Shown: positions 18,764 to 27,646 of the stretch, piece after piece
Position numbering within the stretch: position 1 is the stretch's first letter
Layout: the number at the start of each line of letters is the position of its first letter
Assembly (NCBI RefSeq): GCF_000285515.1
Contig: NZ_HE610957.1
Location: 1,461,427 to 1,525,426 of the forward strand
Direction of reading: 5' to 3'
Length of the DNA stretch: 64,000 nt
Source: Paenibacillus senegalensis JC66
GTDB taxonomy: Bacteria > Bacillota > Bacilli > Paenibacillales > NBRC-103111
Made by a program: the position numbers and the translations under genes
Notes under the pieces: model-generated
Database searches by the model: none
What the model was told of the DNA's origin: nothing
What the model saw: only the letters and a program-made list of their open reading frames with translations

Positions 18764-18876
18764 AATGAATAACCCCTATTCCTGTGTAATAAGGCCGAAG
18801 TAACTTTCCGGAGATAAGACATCGTTTTCTGCGTGGACTATAAGCGAACATTAAAAATGGTTCAGCCCCGTTAAGG

Positions 18877-18907
18877 GAATTCGTGCCGGAAGTCCCGGCA
18901 CGAATTC
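18877..18907 (-). terminator. Perfect hairpin between binding-protein and permease genes
   Basis: Two 13-nt arms (GAATTCGTGCCGG and its exact complement) with a 5-nt loop and no T run. Placed right after the binding-protein gene. Such hairpins commonly protect the binding-protein mRNA or partly stop transcription, giving more binding protein than permease. Best read as an mRNA stabiliser or attenuator. Confidence 0.6.
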
Positions 18908-18919
18908 ATACCTCTAGCT

Positions 18920-20548
18920 TTAGCGGGCGTTGAAGCGATCCAAGGCGGCTTGCTGAATTTGAATAGCTTCCTCAATGCCCATTGTTTTCAGCGTTTCAAC
19001 AAATTTATCGAAATCATCCAGAGATTCCGTTCCCATCACAAAGCGGTCAAACATTTCATCTCGGTACGTCTTCACGTCATTCATAATTGAAGCATAGCGG
19101 CTGCTGTCCTCGGCAGAAGGCTGCAGAGGGGGCAGAACCTTGCTATGGTCAGCATCAAGCCAAGCGTTGATGGCATCGATCTGCTCCTGGCGCTCATTGT
19201 ACTGCTCGCTGTAACGCTTATCATGCAGGAATGGCCCCGAGAAGCTCGCTAGATTATATCTGGCCATCGCCTGAGTAATCGGCAGTCCGTCTGGATTGTT
19301 CATTACAGTATCGGTGAATCTCGGATAATCTCCTTCCAATTCGTAGCTTTCCCCTTCAATTCCGAAGTTGAACAGCATGTGGCCTTCCTCGCTGTAATTA
19401 AAGTCAAGCCAGCGGACAATAGCTTCAGGATTGGAGGCACTTACCGTGATGGATGCGCCAATGCCTGTGAACGGATATTCATACTGGCCAATGGAAGGCA
19501 TTCCTTCTTCTTTTACGGGATAAGGCGCGCCCACGAGCTTGAAGGAAGGATTGCTTTCCTCCATCAAATCGTTATACCGGCCCACTCCGCTTCCCACATA
19601 AGTAATTACGGCGCCTAATTGCTCTCCGGTCATTTTGGCATCGCGCAAGGTTCCGTCTGTCGTTACGTAATCCTGGTCAATCAGTCCTTCGGTATACCAT
19701 TTGTTCATCAGTGTGAGAAATTCTTTGTACTCCGGTTCCATTGGGCCGTATTTCACTTGACCATTCTCCTGATAGAACTGGTGAGTAATGCCGAAAGCGC
19801 CGATAAAGGCATTCGTCGAATCGATGAAATCCCGGCTAATCAAGAGAGGGATTTCATCCTGCTGGCCATTGCCGTTCAAATCGTTATCGCGGAAGGCAGT
19901 TAACGTCTTCTCCCAATCATCCAGCGTCACCGGCATTGGCAGATTCAATTGATCCAGCCAATCTTGGCGGATGGCCACCCCCATATAAACAAGCAGGAAT
20001 TCATCTCCTCTAAGAAACGGAAACGTATAGATGTTGCCTTCATCTGTCGTGATCAGCTTTAAATAGTCCGGGTTCTCATCCAGTATTTTTTTCAAATTCG
20101 GGGCATGCTCGTCAATCAATTCATTTAAGCGGATAATTCTCTGTTCCTTGATCGCTGCATCGGGGCCTTTTGGAAGAGAGCTTCCGGTCCAGGTATACTC
20201 AATCACATCCGGCAGGTTGTTGGAGTTAAACATCAGGTTAAACTGATCGCTTCCCTGCCCGGCCGGAGGATGCTGAAACTCGACTCTTGTTCCGGTGATC
20301 CTTTCTTTTTCTTTGTAGGCACCAATCTCGTTGTAGCTCTGCATCGTAGCCGCAGCATTAGCATTTAAGGCCACCCAATAGCTGAGCTTTTCAGGGTAAT
20401 CGCTTTCAACAGGAGTCGAGCTGGGGTTCGTGGATGCTCCTGGTGATGAGGAAGGAGCAGGGCTGTCGCCCGAAGAACATCCTGCCAGCAGACTTCCTAA
20501 TAAAGTGAAGGACATGACAGCGGCTGTCGTTTTATTCATTTGCTTCAT
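18920..20548 (-). CDS. Lipoprotein sugar-binding protein, LplA type
   Basis: Extracellular lipoprotein that captures the substrate for the two permeases. 542 residues. Seen: signal peptide with lipobox LLAGCSSGD, a Ser/Pro/Thr-rich linker, then a long family-1 solute-binding fold (for example RLNELIDEHAPNLKKILDENP and the calcium-loop-like DNDLNGNGQQDEIP near residue 230). The ATG of MKQMNKT is chosen because it gives a correct signal peptide; the GGAGG lies 13 nt upstream, rather far. The size and sequence type agree with LplA/YtcQ proteins of Paenibacillaceae. Substrate unknown, presumably a plant or bacterial oligosaccharide. Confidence 0.92.
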   Translation of the reverse strand: MKQMNKTTAAVMSFTLLGSLLAGCSSGDSPAPSSSPGASTNPSSTPVESDYPEKLSYWVALNANAAATMQSYNEIGAYKEKERITGTRVEFQHPPAGQGSDQFNLMFNSNNLPDVIEYTWTGSSLPKGPDAAIKEQRIIRLNELIDEHAPNLKKILDENPDYLKLITTDEGNIYTFPFLRGDEFLLVYMGVAIRQDWLDQLNLPMPVTLDDWEKTLTAFRDNDLNGNGQQDEIPLLISRDFIDSTNAFIGAFGITHQFYQENGQVKYGPMEPEYKEFLTLMNKWYTEGLIDQDYVTTDGTLRDAKMTGEQLGAVITYVGSGVGRYNDLMEESNPSFKLVGAPYPVKEEGMPSIGQYEYPFTGIGASITVSASNPEAIVRWLDFNYSEEGHMLFNFGIEGESYELEGDYPRFTDTVMNNPDGLPITQAMARYNLASFSGPFLHDKRYSEQYNERQEQIDAINAWLDADHSKVLPPLQPSAEDSSRYASIMNDVKTYRDEMFDRFVMGTESLDDFDKFVETLKTMGIEEAIQIQQAALDRFNAR

Positions 20549-20720
20549 CGTTTGAATACAACCTCCCTTTTTATGGATCGTTAAACTGAAAGTAAAGCTT
20601 GATTTCACTATAATAGAGAGCGGGGGCCGTATATACCCTACGTATTCGTTATTGGTTATACGGGGTTAAGAAAGCCGGCTATCTTTTTTTAGGATCGGCT
20701 ATCTGCAAGCAAGATTGCCC

Positions 20721-23056
20721 TTATTCCTGCAGCATTTCCCGATATTTCCCCGGTGTAATGCCTTCGTATTTTTTAAAGAATCGGATGAAGCCGACATCGT
20801 TGGAATAACCGACCTTAAGAGCAATTTGCGTGATCGTCAGACTGCGGTCAGCCAATAGTCTTTTAGCCTCCCGAATCCTAACCTTAGCAATGTAATCGGT
20901 AATATTGATGCCCCCATGCTTTTTGAAAAATGCCGACAAATACTGCGGAGTCAAAGAGAAATGGTCTGCCATTGCCGTCAGGCTCCAATTCCCGTCAATC
21001 CCGTGCTCTTCGATATATTCTGTAATTCTCGTGAACAAGCGCTCCCCGTGATCTGTCCGCTCTTCTTTGGTTACCGTGCATATCCTGTAGTATAATCCTT
21101 TCATTTTGGCCAGCATTTCCTCAGCTGTGGAGCAATCCGAAATATATTTGGCAGGATCGGACGCTCCTTCAAACCAATCCCGCTCTCCCCGATTGAGACC
21201 GTTCAGTACCTTCAGCACCGTGCTGAGCATGTCAAAAAACAAACAGCGGCCCATTTCCGGAGTGATCCCATGAGTAACAAAGTTAGTTTCATAGATATGC
21301 TCCAGCAGCTTCTCAGCCTGCTCGTAATCCCCGCTTTTTGCATAATTGACCAGCTGGGTTTCCGTTTCCATCGGGTAATAGTAATAATGCTGCTCCAAAT
21401 TTTCCATCTGCTCGTAAAAAATAATCTCGTTGGATCCCTGAATAATCCGGTAATCTAGAGCAATCAGCGCCTCGCTATAGCCTCTGCCCAGTTCTTCCAA
21501 TCCCTGATGAATCTGACTGACGGCCATCGTCGTTTTCAGCCTGAATTTATCCTCGGTTAGCCGTTTCAATTCATAAACAACCTCATCTCGCAGCTTCTGT
21601 CCAGTCGCAGAATCGCTGAAATTCATCAGCACTGCAAGCCGGCTGCGGTCCATCTCAATGATATAGCCTGATTTGCGCAGGAGATCATTGCCGAGATTGC
21701 TGATAACAAAGCGAGCCAGAGCCCATTCCTGCTCAGTCGCCTCGCCGCGGGCAAACTCGCTGCAATCCTCGATATCGATAATAACCGTAGCAAAGAAGCT
21801 ATAGGGAAATTGAATGCCCATAAAAGCGAGGGACGAGTCCTGTTCATCCGATGTATCGACGTACCCCTTAATGAGGCGGGACAGGAAATTTGCCTGAATA
21901 ACCGGCGCCTGTTCCGATAGCATCTTGCGCAGGTTGTTCTCTTCGTCCATAGCGCTGACAATCGTTTTTTTGATAAATTCGTATTCATTATCCAGACGGG
22001 GCGAACTGATCCCTTTGCGCTTCGTAATCGCCTGCACCACTTCACGGATCGGTGTGTAATTGCGGTAAGCCAGGAAGTATGCGGCGATTATGCCGCCGAC
22101 CAGATACAGGATCAGCAGGACGAGCGCCCAGTTTTTAATTGCATTCACTTTGGAGAGCACAATATCGGTTGGCACGACCGACACATACTTCCAGCCGTAG
22201 CTGCTCGTCGTATAGGAGAGCATTTTCTCTTCTCCCCCCTGTTGAATACGGAAGAAGCTGCTGCTTCCATCTAATTGCGGATAAAGGGATGGATCTAAAG
22301 AATTATCTGAAGAATTGGAGATAAGCACCTCGAGGTTATCGTTTAATATATAAATATCCCCCCGGCTCACCCATTCCACCTGCCGCAGCATATCATCAAA
22401 CTCCGATTCATCCACATTAAAGACCAGATACCCGTCAGGCTGGGCCAAGCCCTCCAAGGGAAGCCCCTGAACATAAGTGATCATATTGTTCTGCTTGCGG
22501 GAGGTAGTGTCCCGAATAGTGGAAACAGGGAAAAAAGTTTTATAATGCGGGCCGGATAGCAGGGTCTCCTGAACCCAGTCCGGTTCTTTGTTCTGATAGA
22601 CGTGAATCCGTTCAAAAAAAGAGCAGAATTCGTTTTCATATACGGAGTGATGACTGTATCACTATTTCTCAAATAGATATAGAAATCATTCATGAATGTA
22701 TTCACGTTGCGAAAGCTGCGGAGGTCCCGCATGAACTCAATAACTCTCATCTGGTCATCCAGCGGATCCTCCCCCATATTGTTAAGCAGCCAGGCCAGGC
22801 GCGGATTCAGTCCAATCTGCACCGTCATGGCATCAATCTCACCTAGCCTGCTGTCCATGATTCGCTTGACCTGTTCGAGCATCCCCAGATTGGTGCGGTT
22901 GGCATTCTCCACCATGTGCTTAGCCACCTGGGTATATAAAACGCTTCCAATCAATGCAGGAAGCAGCAGCAATATGATGTAAGACGTTAGCAAAGTAATA
23001 AATGCGCTTCGTTTGCGGCCTTCTTTACTGCGGGAGGGGTTTATTAGTCCAGTCAT
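20721..23056 (-). pseudogene. AraC-type membrane sensor-regulator, frameshifted in an A7/T7 run
   Basis: Encodes, in two frames, a YesN-like regulator: N-terminal membrane helix (TLLTSYIILLLLPALIGSVLY), extracellular sensor, second helix (WALVLLILYLVGGIIAAYFLAY), a cytoplasmic linker, and a C-terminal AraC DNA-binding domain (YLSAFFKKHGGINITDYIAKVR ... VGYSNDVGFIRFFKKYEGITPGKYRE, shown in part). The first frame (ATG after GAGGAGG) ends within the sensor; the second starts after it. Adding one base to the homopolymer at 22614-22620 restores one continuous reading frame of 778 residues. Such regulators usually control the adjacent Lpl-type importer. Whether the break is real, an assembly error or bypassed by slippage is open. 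Confidence 0.85.
22614..22620 (-). other. Homopolymer at the AraC-regulator frameshift
   Basis: Seven A residues on the plus strand, read as T7 in the gene. Upstream frame reads ...SALFLNGF and leads to a stop; one more T gives ...SALFFERIHVYQNKEPDWVQ, which continues smoothly into the rest of the regulator. Confidence 0.85.
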
Positions 23057-23293
23057 CTCTGTTCCTCCTCTTGTGCTGGAATACTCATAATCTGTATGCA
23101 TGCATAGTCTACAACATCCTGCCATGGTCTCCTGCTGCATACTTTTCTTTCCGCTGGCTTCTCTTATTATGAACAATACTGTTTTACGAAGTATACTGTC
23201 TGTTTTTATGATCCGCGTACCAATATTAAGATTAAGCCTTTTTTGCACGGTTCGTCCAGCTTAATCTGATTCCTCTCTTTAAAGCATTGCTCT
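23057..23293. other. Intergenic region upstream of the AraC-type regulator
   Basis: Contains the ribosome site of the regulator but no gene. The frame is open upstream of the chosen ATG, but that part lacks a signal or protein-like composition. No convincing promoter recognised. Confidence 0.4.
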
Positions 23294-23324
23294 AAATAAA
23301 AAACGGTCCTATAATCAAGGACCG
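23294..23324 (-). terminator. Intrinsic terminator of the GntR-fusion gene
   Basis: CGGTCCT/AGGACCG stem around a 7-nt loop, followed on the minus strand by six T residues. About 65 nt past the stop codon. Confidence 0.8.
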
Positions 23325-23389
23325 CCAGGCTATGCTAATCAGAATGCTAACTTATGATGCATTTCGGAATTTTACCGGCACGAAAAAGC

Positions 23390-24763
23390 TTATCCTTCTT
23401 CTGGACTCTCCATCTTCAGGGCCAGACCTTCCTCGCTTTCCAGTCCGGCCCAATACCATTTCGCCGATTCGTGAAGCCTCTCCAATTCGGCTGCGCTTAA
23501 CCCGAGATCGCTGATGTAATGGAAGCTCGGAATGATCTCCCGGAAAAGGGAAAAGCGTGAAGGCCGGTAAATAACTTCTTCCCCGCTCCATTCCGCATCC
23601 AGCTTTCGGGCCGGCAAGCTGTACGTGTTGAGCCGGATATACTGCTGAGCTGCAGAAGAGGTCAAAAAGCGGACAAGCTGCAAGGCTGATTCCTTTACCC
23701 TGGATTGCCGGCTGACAGCCAATCCGATATTCAGCAGCATCGTCGCCGGCTGGCCGAAATGAGGCACCGGGGCAACATCGAAAGGAAGCGAGGCCCCACG
23801 CAAATAATTCAGGTAAAAATAAGTCGTCATAATCATCGACACTTTACCTTCTCTCAGCATCCGCTCCGATTGGCCGGTCGTTGTGCCGTCTGCAATAAGA
23901 GGGAACATCTCCTTCATGGCTTTGCACCTGTGCAGCGCTTCCATCAGCTTAGTCCCCGTCAATCGGATACGGCCGTCAGCGTAACGCTCAGCCTTCGCCC
24001 CCAGCTGCAAAGGCAGGAGTGGCCAGCGATTGATCGAATAGAAATCACAATGAAAGCCAATTCGTTCCTTTTGCTTAGATAGCCTGGATGCAACCTCTGT
24101 CAAATCTGTCCAGCTCCATCCGCTGTCCGGTTCCGGCAGGCCTTGCTCCTGAAAGTGCCGGCGGTTGTAGCAGAGAATAAGCGGCGAGAAGATAAAGGGC
24201 AGGGCCAGCTGCCGCCCTTCATAAGCAAATGCCTCGGACAGAAACGTATAGAGCTCGCCATTGCTGTCCATGGACTCTAGAGAGGAGGCACCTCCCGCAT
24301 CCATAAAAGTAAGGAATTGATTATAGTTGAGCATGACGACATCCAAAATCTCGTTCTGCAAGTAACTGCCCAAATTATTATAGCTGCTGATCGCTAGCGG
24401 AACAGCCTGAACTCTAAACTGCGGGTGCTGCTTATGGAATTTGGCGATAAGCTGAAGAATGTCAGCCTCGCCGGTAACCGAAGCATGATAACCTAATCGA
24501 ATCGTCGCCGTTACGCCTTCCGCAGGTCCGACCACTCTGGTTCCTACCCGGGGAATTTTACGAATCAACCCTTCTTCCGCAAGTTTGGCAAGACCTTTGC
24601 GTACCGACTGATTGCTTAACTGATGTTCGGCAGCCAACCATTTCTCGGACGGCAAGTATTGGCCGGCAGCCCACTCACCAGTCAATATTTGTTCTCTTAA
24701 GCGGTTCACGAGTTCATCCAGCCTTGCTCGTGATGAGCGGCGGCTCGTTCTTGGATCAGCCAT
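23390..24763 (-). CDS. GntR-type regulator fused to a family-1 solute-binding domain
   Basis: 457-residue cytoplasmic one-component regulator. Residues about 10-75 form a GntR winged helix (LVNRLREQILTGEW, YLPSEKWLAAE, SVRKGLAKLAEEGLI). From residue 90 on it is a type-II periplasmic-binding-protein fold resembling sugar-binding lipoproteins (IRLGYHASVTGEADILQLIAKF ..., LPFIFSPLILCYNRRHF, GKVSMIMTTYFYLN), without signal peptide, so it should act inside the cell as the effector-sensing part. The ATG is chosen 9 nt after AAGGG. Flanked by the AraC regulator/importer genes and the exported beta-helix gene; likely their local regulator. An inverted repeat lies in its own promoter region. Confidence 0.88.
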   Translation of the reverse strand: MADPRTSRRSSRARLDELVNRLREQILTGEWAAGQYLPSEKWLAAEHQLSNQSVRKGLAKLAEEGLIRKIPRVGTRVVGPAEGVTATIRLGYHASVTGEADILQLIAKFHKQHPQFRVQAVPLAISSYNNLGSYLQNEILDVVMLNYNQFLTFMDAGGASSLESMDSNGELYTFLSEAFAYEGRQLALPFIFSPLILCYNRRHFQEQGLPEPDSGWSWTDLTEVASRLSKQKERIGFHCDFYSINRWPLLPLQLGAKAERYADGRIRLTGTKLMEALHRCKAMKEMFPLIADGTTTGQSERMLREGKVSMIMTTYFYLNYLRGASLPFDVAPVPHFGQPATMLLNIGLAVSRQSRVKESALQLVRFLTSSAAQQYIRLNTYSLPARKLDAEWSGEEVIYRPSRFSLFREIIPSFHYISDLGLSAAELERLHESAKWYWAGLESEEGLALKMESPEEG

Positions 24764-24783
24764 TGTCATATTCCCTTCTGTAC

Positions 24784-24817
24784 AGTTGAACGCTGATATC
24801 CTTACTTAAATTCAACT
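24784..24817. promoter_or_regulatory. Inverted repeat upstream of the GntR-fusion gene
   Basis: AGTTGAA (24784-24790) and its exact complement TTCAACT (24811-24817) are 20 nt apart, just upstream of the start codon. The spacing between centres is 27 bp, so two regulator dimers or a looped operator are possible. Candidate autoregulatory site, inferred from position only. Confidence 0.35.
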
Positions 24818-24873
24818 ATAAAGCTATGCAGCATTCGAGATGTAAGGCTGCCCGGGGAATAGCAAACCGCAAG

Positions 24874-27252
24874 CTACGGAATAATCATATTCCCTTCCGT
24901 ATGCTTAATCCGATCTCCTTCAGGAGGGAGCATCGTCCGGTTAACCCCTGCTTCCAGACAGGAAGCAATGTACAAGCTGCTTCCCGCTGGAATGGACCCC
25001 GGCTTAACCTCGTATTTGCCGCCGGTCAGGCGGCATCCGATCATACTTAGCTGGTGGCCCCCGCCGACAAGCGCCAGATGGGCCGTCTCTCCATCCGATG
25101 CAGTGCTTGAATAATGGCTGAGTCTCCAGACGACGTCATTATCCGGCTGCGCGCTTTTAAAGAATGCCTTCTCCCCGTTCGTTCCGCGACATTCCGTTCC
25201 CCCTGCAATTGTAACTTCCTGCCGGGCTGTCCCGGTCTCCGCCTTGTCCCAAGCACCCGTAAATACCATGCCGCAATCGGCAAAACCGCCTCCCTGGATA
25301 TAGATCTCCTTGCTGCCAATTGCAATTCTTCCTGAGTTGGCAGAGGTACCTCTGAACCAGGTATTAATCAGCTCCAAACGATTGATGCTGCCTATGTTAA
25401 CGTCCTCCACGTTTAAAAACTCGCAGTTAACGATACGCAGATTGGCGGAGGTAGGGGTAAAGCCGAGTGACTGGGTACGCACAGGACGGGCGATCTCATA
25501 GCCTTTCACCATAACAAAGGAGCAGTTCTCCAATATGTTAGGTCTCATTGAGCGGGAAGAGCCTTGTGATAAAGTAAGCATTGCTTGAGCCGTGCACCCT
25601 CTAAGCTGCAGGCCATCCACGTTAGCCCAGATAGAACCGGAATTATCCAGCCCTGGTTTGACATATACATGTACATCTTCCAACGTCAAATCAGTAATTC
25701 GCTTGTTGACTACAATCCGGCTGGCTGTATGTTTTTTGACTGTAATTCGCTTGGCGCTGTCTCCCCACGTAACTCCGCTGTTGGCAAACGACATTAACCC
25801 GGAATTCCCTATGTAAACCAAATCATGCTCGAATTGGCCGTGGGTGACAAACGGTCCGTAATCATCTCCGTCGCCGTGACAGTTCTCGACCAAGCAGTAG
25901 GCAGCGCAAGTAAAGTCATTCAGATGGCGGGCGTTGCTCGTATTGCAATCTTTAACGTGAGCATACAATACATTGAGCTGCTGGGTCAAATATCCTGTAC
26001 CTCCCCAGTCCCTTTCTTCCGGGTTATATAATTCGCAGCGCTCCGTGACATAATGGGTGCAATAACGGCGCTGGATTACCGGCCAAAACACCTGCGCAGC
26101 ACGAATCCCGGATACGTCACAGCGTACGGCGAATTCGTAAGCGACGGGGTTGGAGCCGATTTGGTCCCATGTATCAAATGGAGGCACGCTAGTAGACTCG
26201 CTAGGCGGTACTGGTACCCCGATAAAGTTCATATTGCGGACATGACTATTAAACACAGGATTGATTTGGGTATATTCAATGGTGCGTCCGGCAGCAAGGG
26301 ACCAGCCTATTTTATAATTAACCCGGATATGTCGGTTATCCATAATTTCCGTTACCATGAGCAGGTAGTCCAGCTCTCTCTGCTCTCGGCCTCCCGGATG
26401 ATTGCTAATTCTAGCCCGCCACCAGTCGTTCACTTGAAAGGCGGAGGCGTCCGCTACCTCCAAAATGTCCGAAAGCTCAGCTATTTCCTTGGAGAGGGTT
26501 ACGGATTGGGTTGCTCCTGTCGGTTGCCCCTGGAAAAAAATGACCGCGCCAAAAGGATTATTAGGCGTATTTAAAGCAATATCCCTTGTCGTCACTGTAT
26601 GTCCGTGAAAGTCCAGCTCCACGCCGCTGCGGTGAAACGTATGACGACGGACAAAGTTCAAATCCGTATGCGCTTCTATGCGGTGAATGGAAGGATCATT
26701 TACCATAGCCTCCAATGCCTGGTCCGCATTCGTACCGGCATCGAGAACACCGAACCAGCGAAAATCGGCCACTCCATTATGAACAGCCACCCAGCGCCCT
26801 CTCGAATTCCCTCTCCCGGGAGCATGCACCGTTCCCCCATTATCCTGCAGCGTGCTGTCTGCGTCCCAGCGGACCCACTTGCCTCCCCCGTCTCCTTCTC
26901 GATGGTAACCGCCTACATATACGGCCGTACCTTTCTTGTACTGTCCTGGAGGAAGATTGAGCAGCTCGCTTATTGTAGGAACATAGATAATCCCACTGCG
27001 TCCTGCAGACGTTAAGCTTGCCTCCGGATCGCGACTAATTGTCTCCTCAGCAGCAAGAACTTTGGAGCCCAAAGCACTCCCAGCCAGCATAACGCCACCC
27101 AGACCGAGCACTTTCAGCATTCGTCTGCGGCTGATACCATGTCCGCTGGCCTCCCTGGAGGCCGATGCTTGATCTGCTACGTTATTCAGTGGCTGATTTC
27201 CCACTTCTTGCTGCTGATTAGCAGTCATGTTCATTCTTTTTTCCTCGGTCAT
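24874..27252 (-). CDS. Tat-exported right-handed beta-helix protein, polysaccharide-lyase-like
   Basis: 792 residues. A polar N-terminus leads to a twin-arginine signal (SRRRMLKVLGLGGVMLAG ... LGSKVLAAEE, about 40-70). The mature part starts like tail-spike/pectate-lyase-3 proteins (TISELLNLPPGQYKKGTAVYVGGY; GGTVHAPGRGNSRGRW; ADFRWFGVLDAGTNADQAL), then shows repeated beta-helix rungs to the end. No catalytic residues can be assigned with confidence. Probably binds or cleaves a polysaccharide outside the cell; this would supply the Lpl-type importer (inference). GGAGG lies 9 nt before the ATG. Its strong promoter carries a cre-like site. Confidence 0.8.
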   Translation of the reverse strand: MTEEKRMNMTANQQQEVGNQPLNNVADQASASREASGHGISRRRMLKVLGLGGVMLAGSALGSKVLAAEETISRDPEASLTSAGRSGIIYVPTISELLNLPPGQYKKGTAVYVGGYHREGDGGGKWVRWDADSTLQDNGGTVHAPGRGNSRGRWVAVHNGVADFRWFGVLDAGTNADQALEAMVNDPSIHRIEAHTDLNFVRRHTFHRSGVELDFHGHTVTTRDIALNTPNNPFGAVIFFQGQPTGATQSVTLSKEIAELSDILEVADASAFQVNDWWRARISNHPGGREQRELDYLLMVTEIMDNRHIRVNYKIGWSLAAGRTIEYTQINPVFNSHVRNMNFIGVPVPPSESTSVPPFDTWDQIGSNPVAYEFAVRCDVSGIRAAQVFWPVIQRRYCTHYVTERCELYNPEERDWGGTGYLTQQLNVLYAHVKDCNTSNARHLNDFTCAAYCLVENCHGDGDDYGPFVTHGQFEHDLVYIGNSGLMSFANSGVTWGDSAKRITVKKHTASRIVVNKRITDLTLEDVHVYVKPGLDNSGSIWANVDGLQLRGCTAQAMLTLSQGSSRSMRPNILENCSFVMVKGYEIARPVRTQSLGFTPTSANLRIVNCEFLNVEDVNIGSINRLELINTWFRGTSANSGRIAIGSKEIYIQGGGFADCGMVFTGAWDKAETGTARQEVTIAGGTECRGTNGEKAFFKSAQPDNDVVWRLSHYSSTASDGETAHLALVGGGHQLSMIGCRLTGGKYEVKPGSIPAGSSLYIASCLEAGVNRTMLPPEGDRIKHTEGNMIIP

Positions 27253-27498
27253 CCTGTCTCCTCCTTAACATGTGTGAAGCTGCAAAGCTGCCAGCCTGCC
27301 GTCAACAGTCCAAGCCCTGAACCATGGGTACAGCTTTCTTCTACTACCAGCAGCCTGTGGCTTCCCATTACTCCTGTAATTCCCTCGCGTCTGTGGTTTC
27401 TCCATTATCGTGGTTTACTTCAGGTTTTAATATCTAACTAAATAACTGCAAAATTGCGCTGCAAATCTCATCCCTGGTTTGTTTCTGGTTTAATAAAG
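27253..27498 (-). other. Long 5' leader of the beta-helix gene
   Basis: About 240 nt lie between the promoter and the start codon. I see no gene or obvious riboswitch; the length leaves room for a structured leader. Confidence 0.4.
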
Positions 27499-27527
27499 AG
27501 TATAATTCCTTATGGAAGCGCTGTCAA
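27499..27527 (-). promoter_or_regulatory. Strong sigma-A promoter with overlapping cre-like site
   Basis: On the minus strand TTGACA, a 17-nt spacer and TATACT. The sequence TGGAAGCGCTGTCA (27513-27526, plus strand) overlaps the -35 box and matches the CcpA cre consensus TGWAANCGNTNWCA with one mismatch, so catabolite repression of the exported protein is likely. The family knowledge is established; use of this site is inferred. Confidence 0.65.
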
Positions 27528-27580
27528 TTATAGAAATAGTAACGAAGTCCATTCGAAGATTAACAGCCCGGTATAGCGGT

Positions 27581-27605
27581 AAAAAAAACTCTCCCGAAGG
27601 AGAGT
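27581..27605 (-). terminator. Intrinsic terminator of ctaA
   Basis: ACTCTCC/GGAGAGT stem with a UUCG-type tetraloop, followed on the minus strand by a run of eight T residues. About 45 nt past the ctaA stop codon. Confidence 0.9.
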
Positions 27606-27646
27606 ATGTTGGCTGATTATTAACTTTAAATCGTATTTCAGTGTAG

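Noticed and set aside
22481..23248. A separate 255-residue membrane protein upstream of the AraC regulator
   Set aside because: It is the first part of the same regulator; its last about 40 residues are out-of-frame sequence after the T7 frameshift.
16910..27252. Phage island, because the beta-helix protein resembles tail spikes
   Set aside because: Twin-arginine signal, no phage structural or integrase genes, and neighbours are a sugar importer and its regulators.
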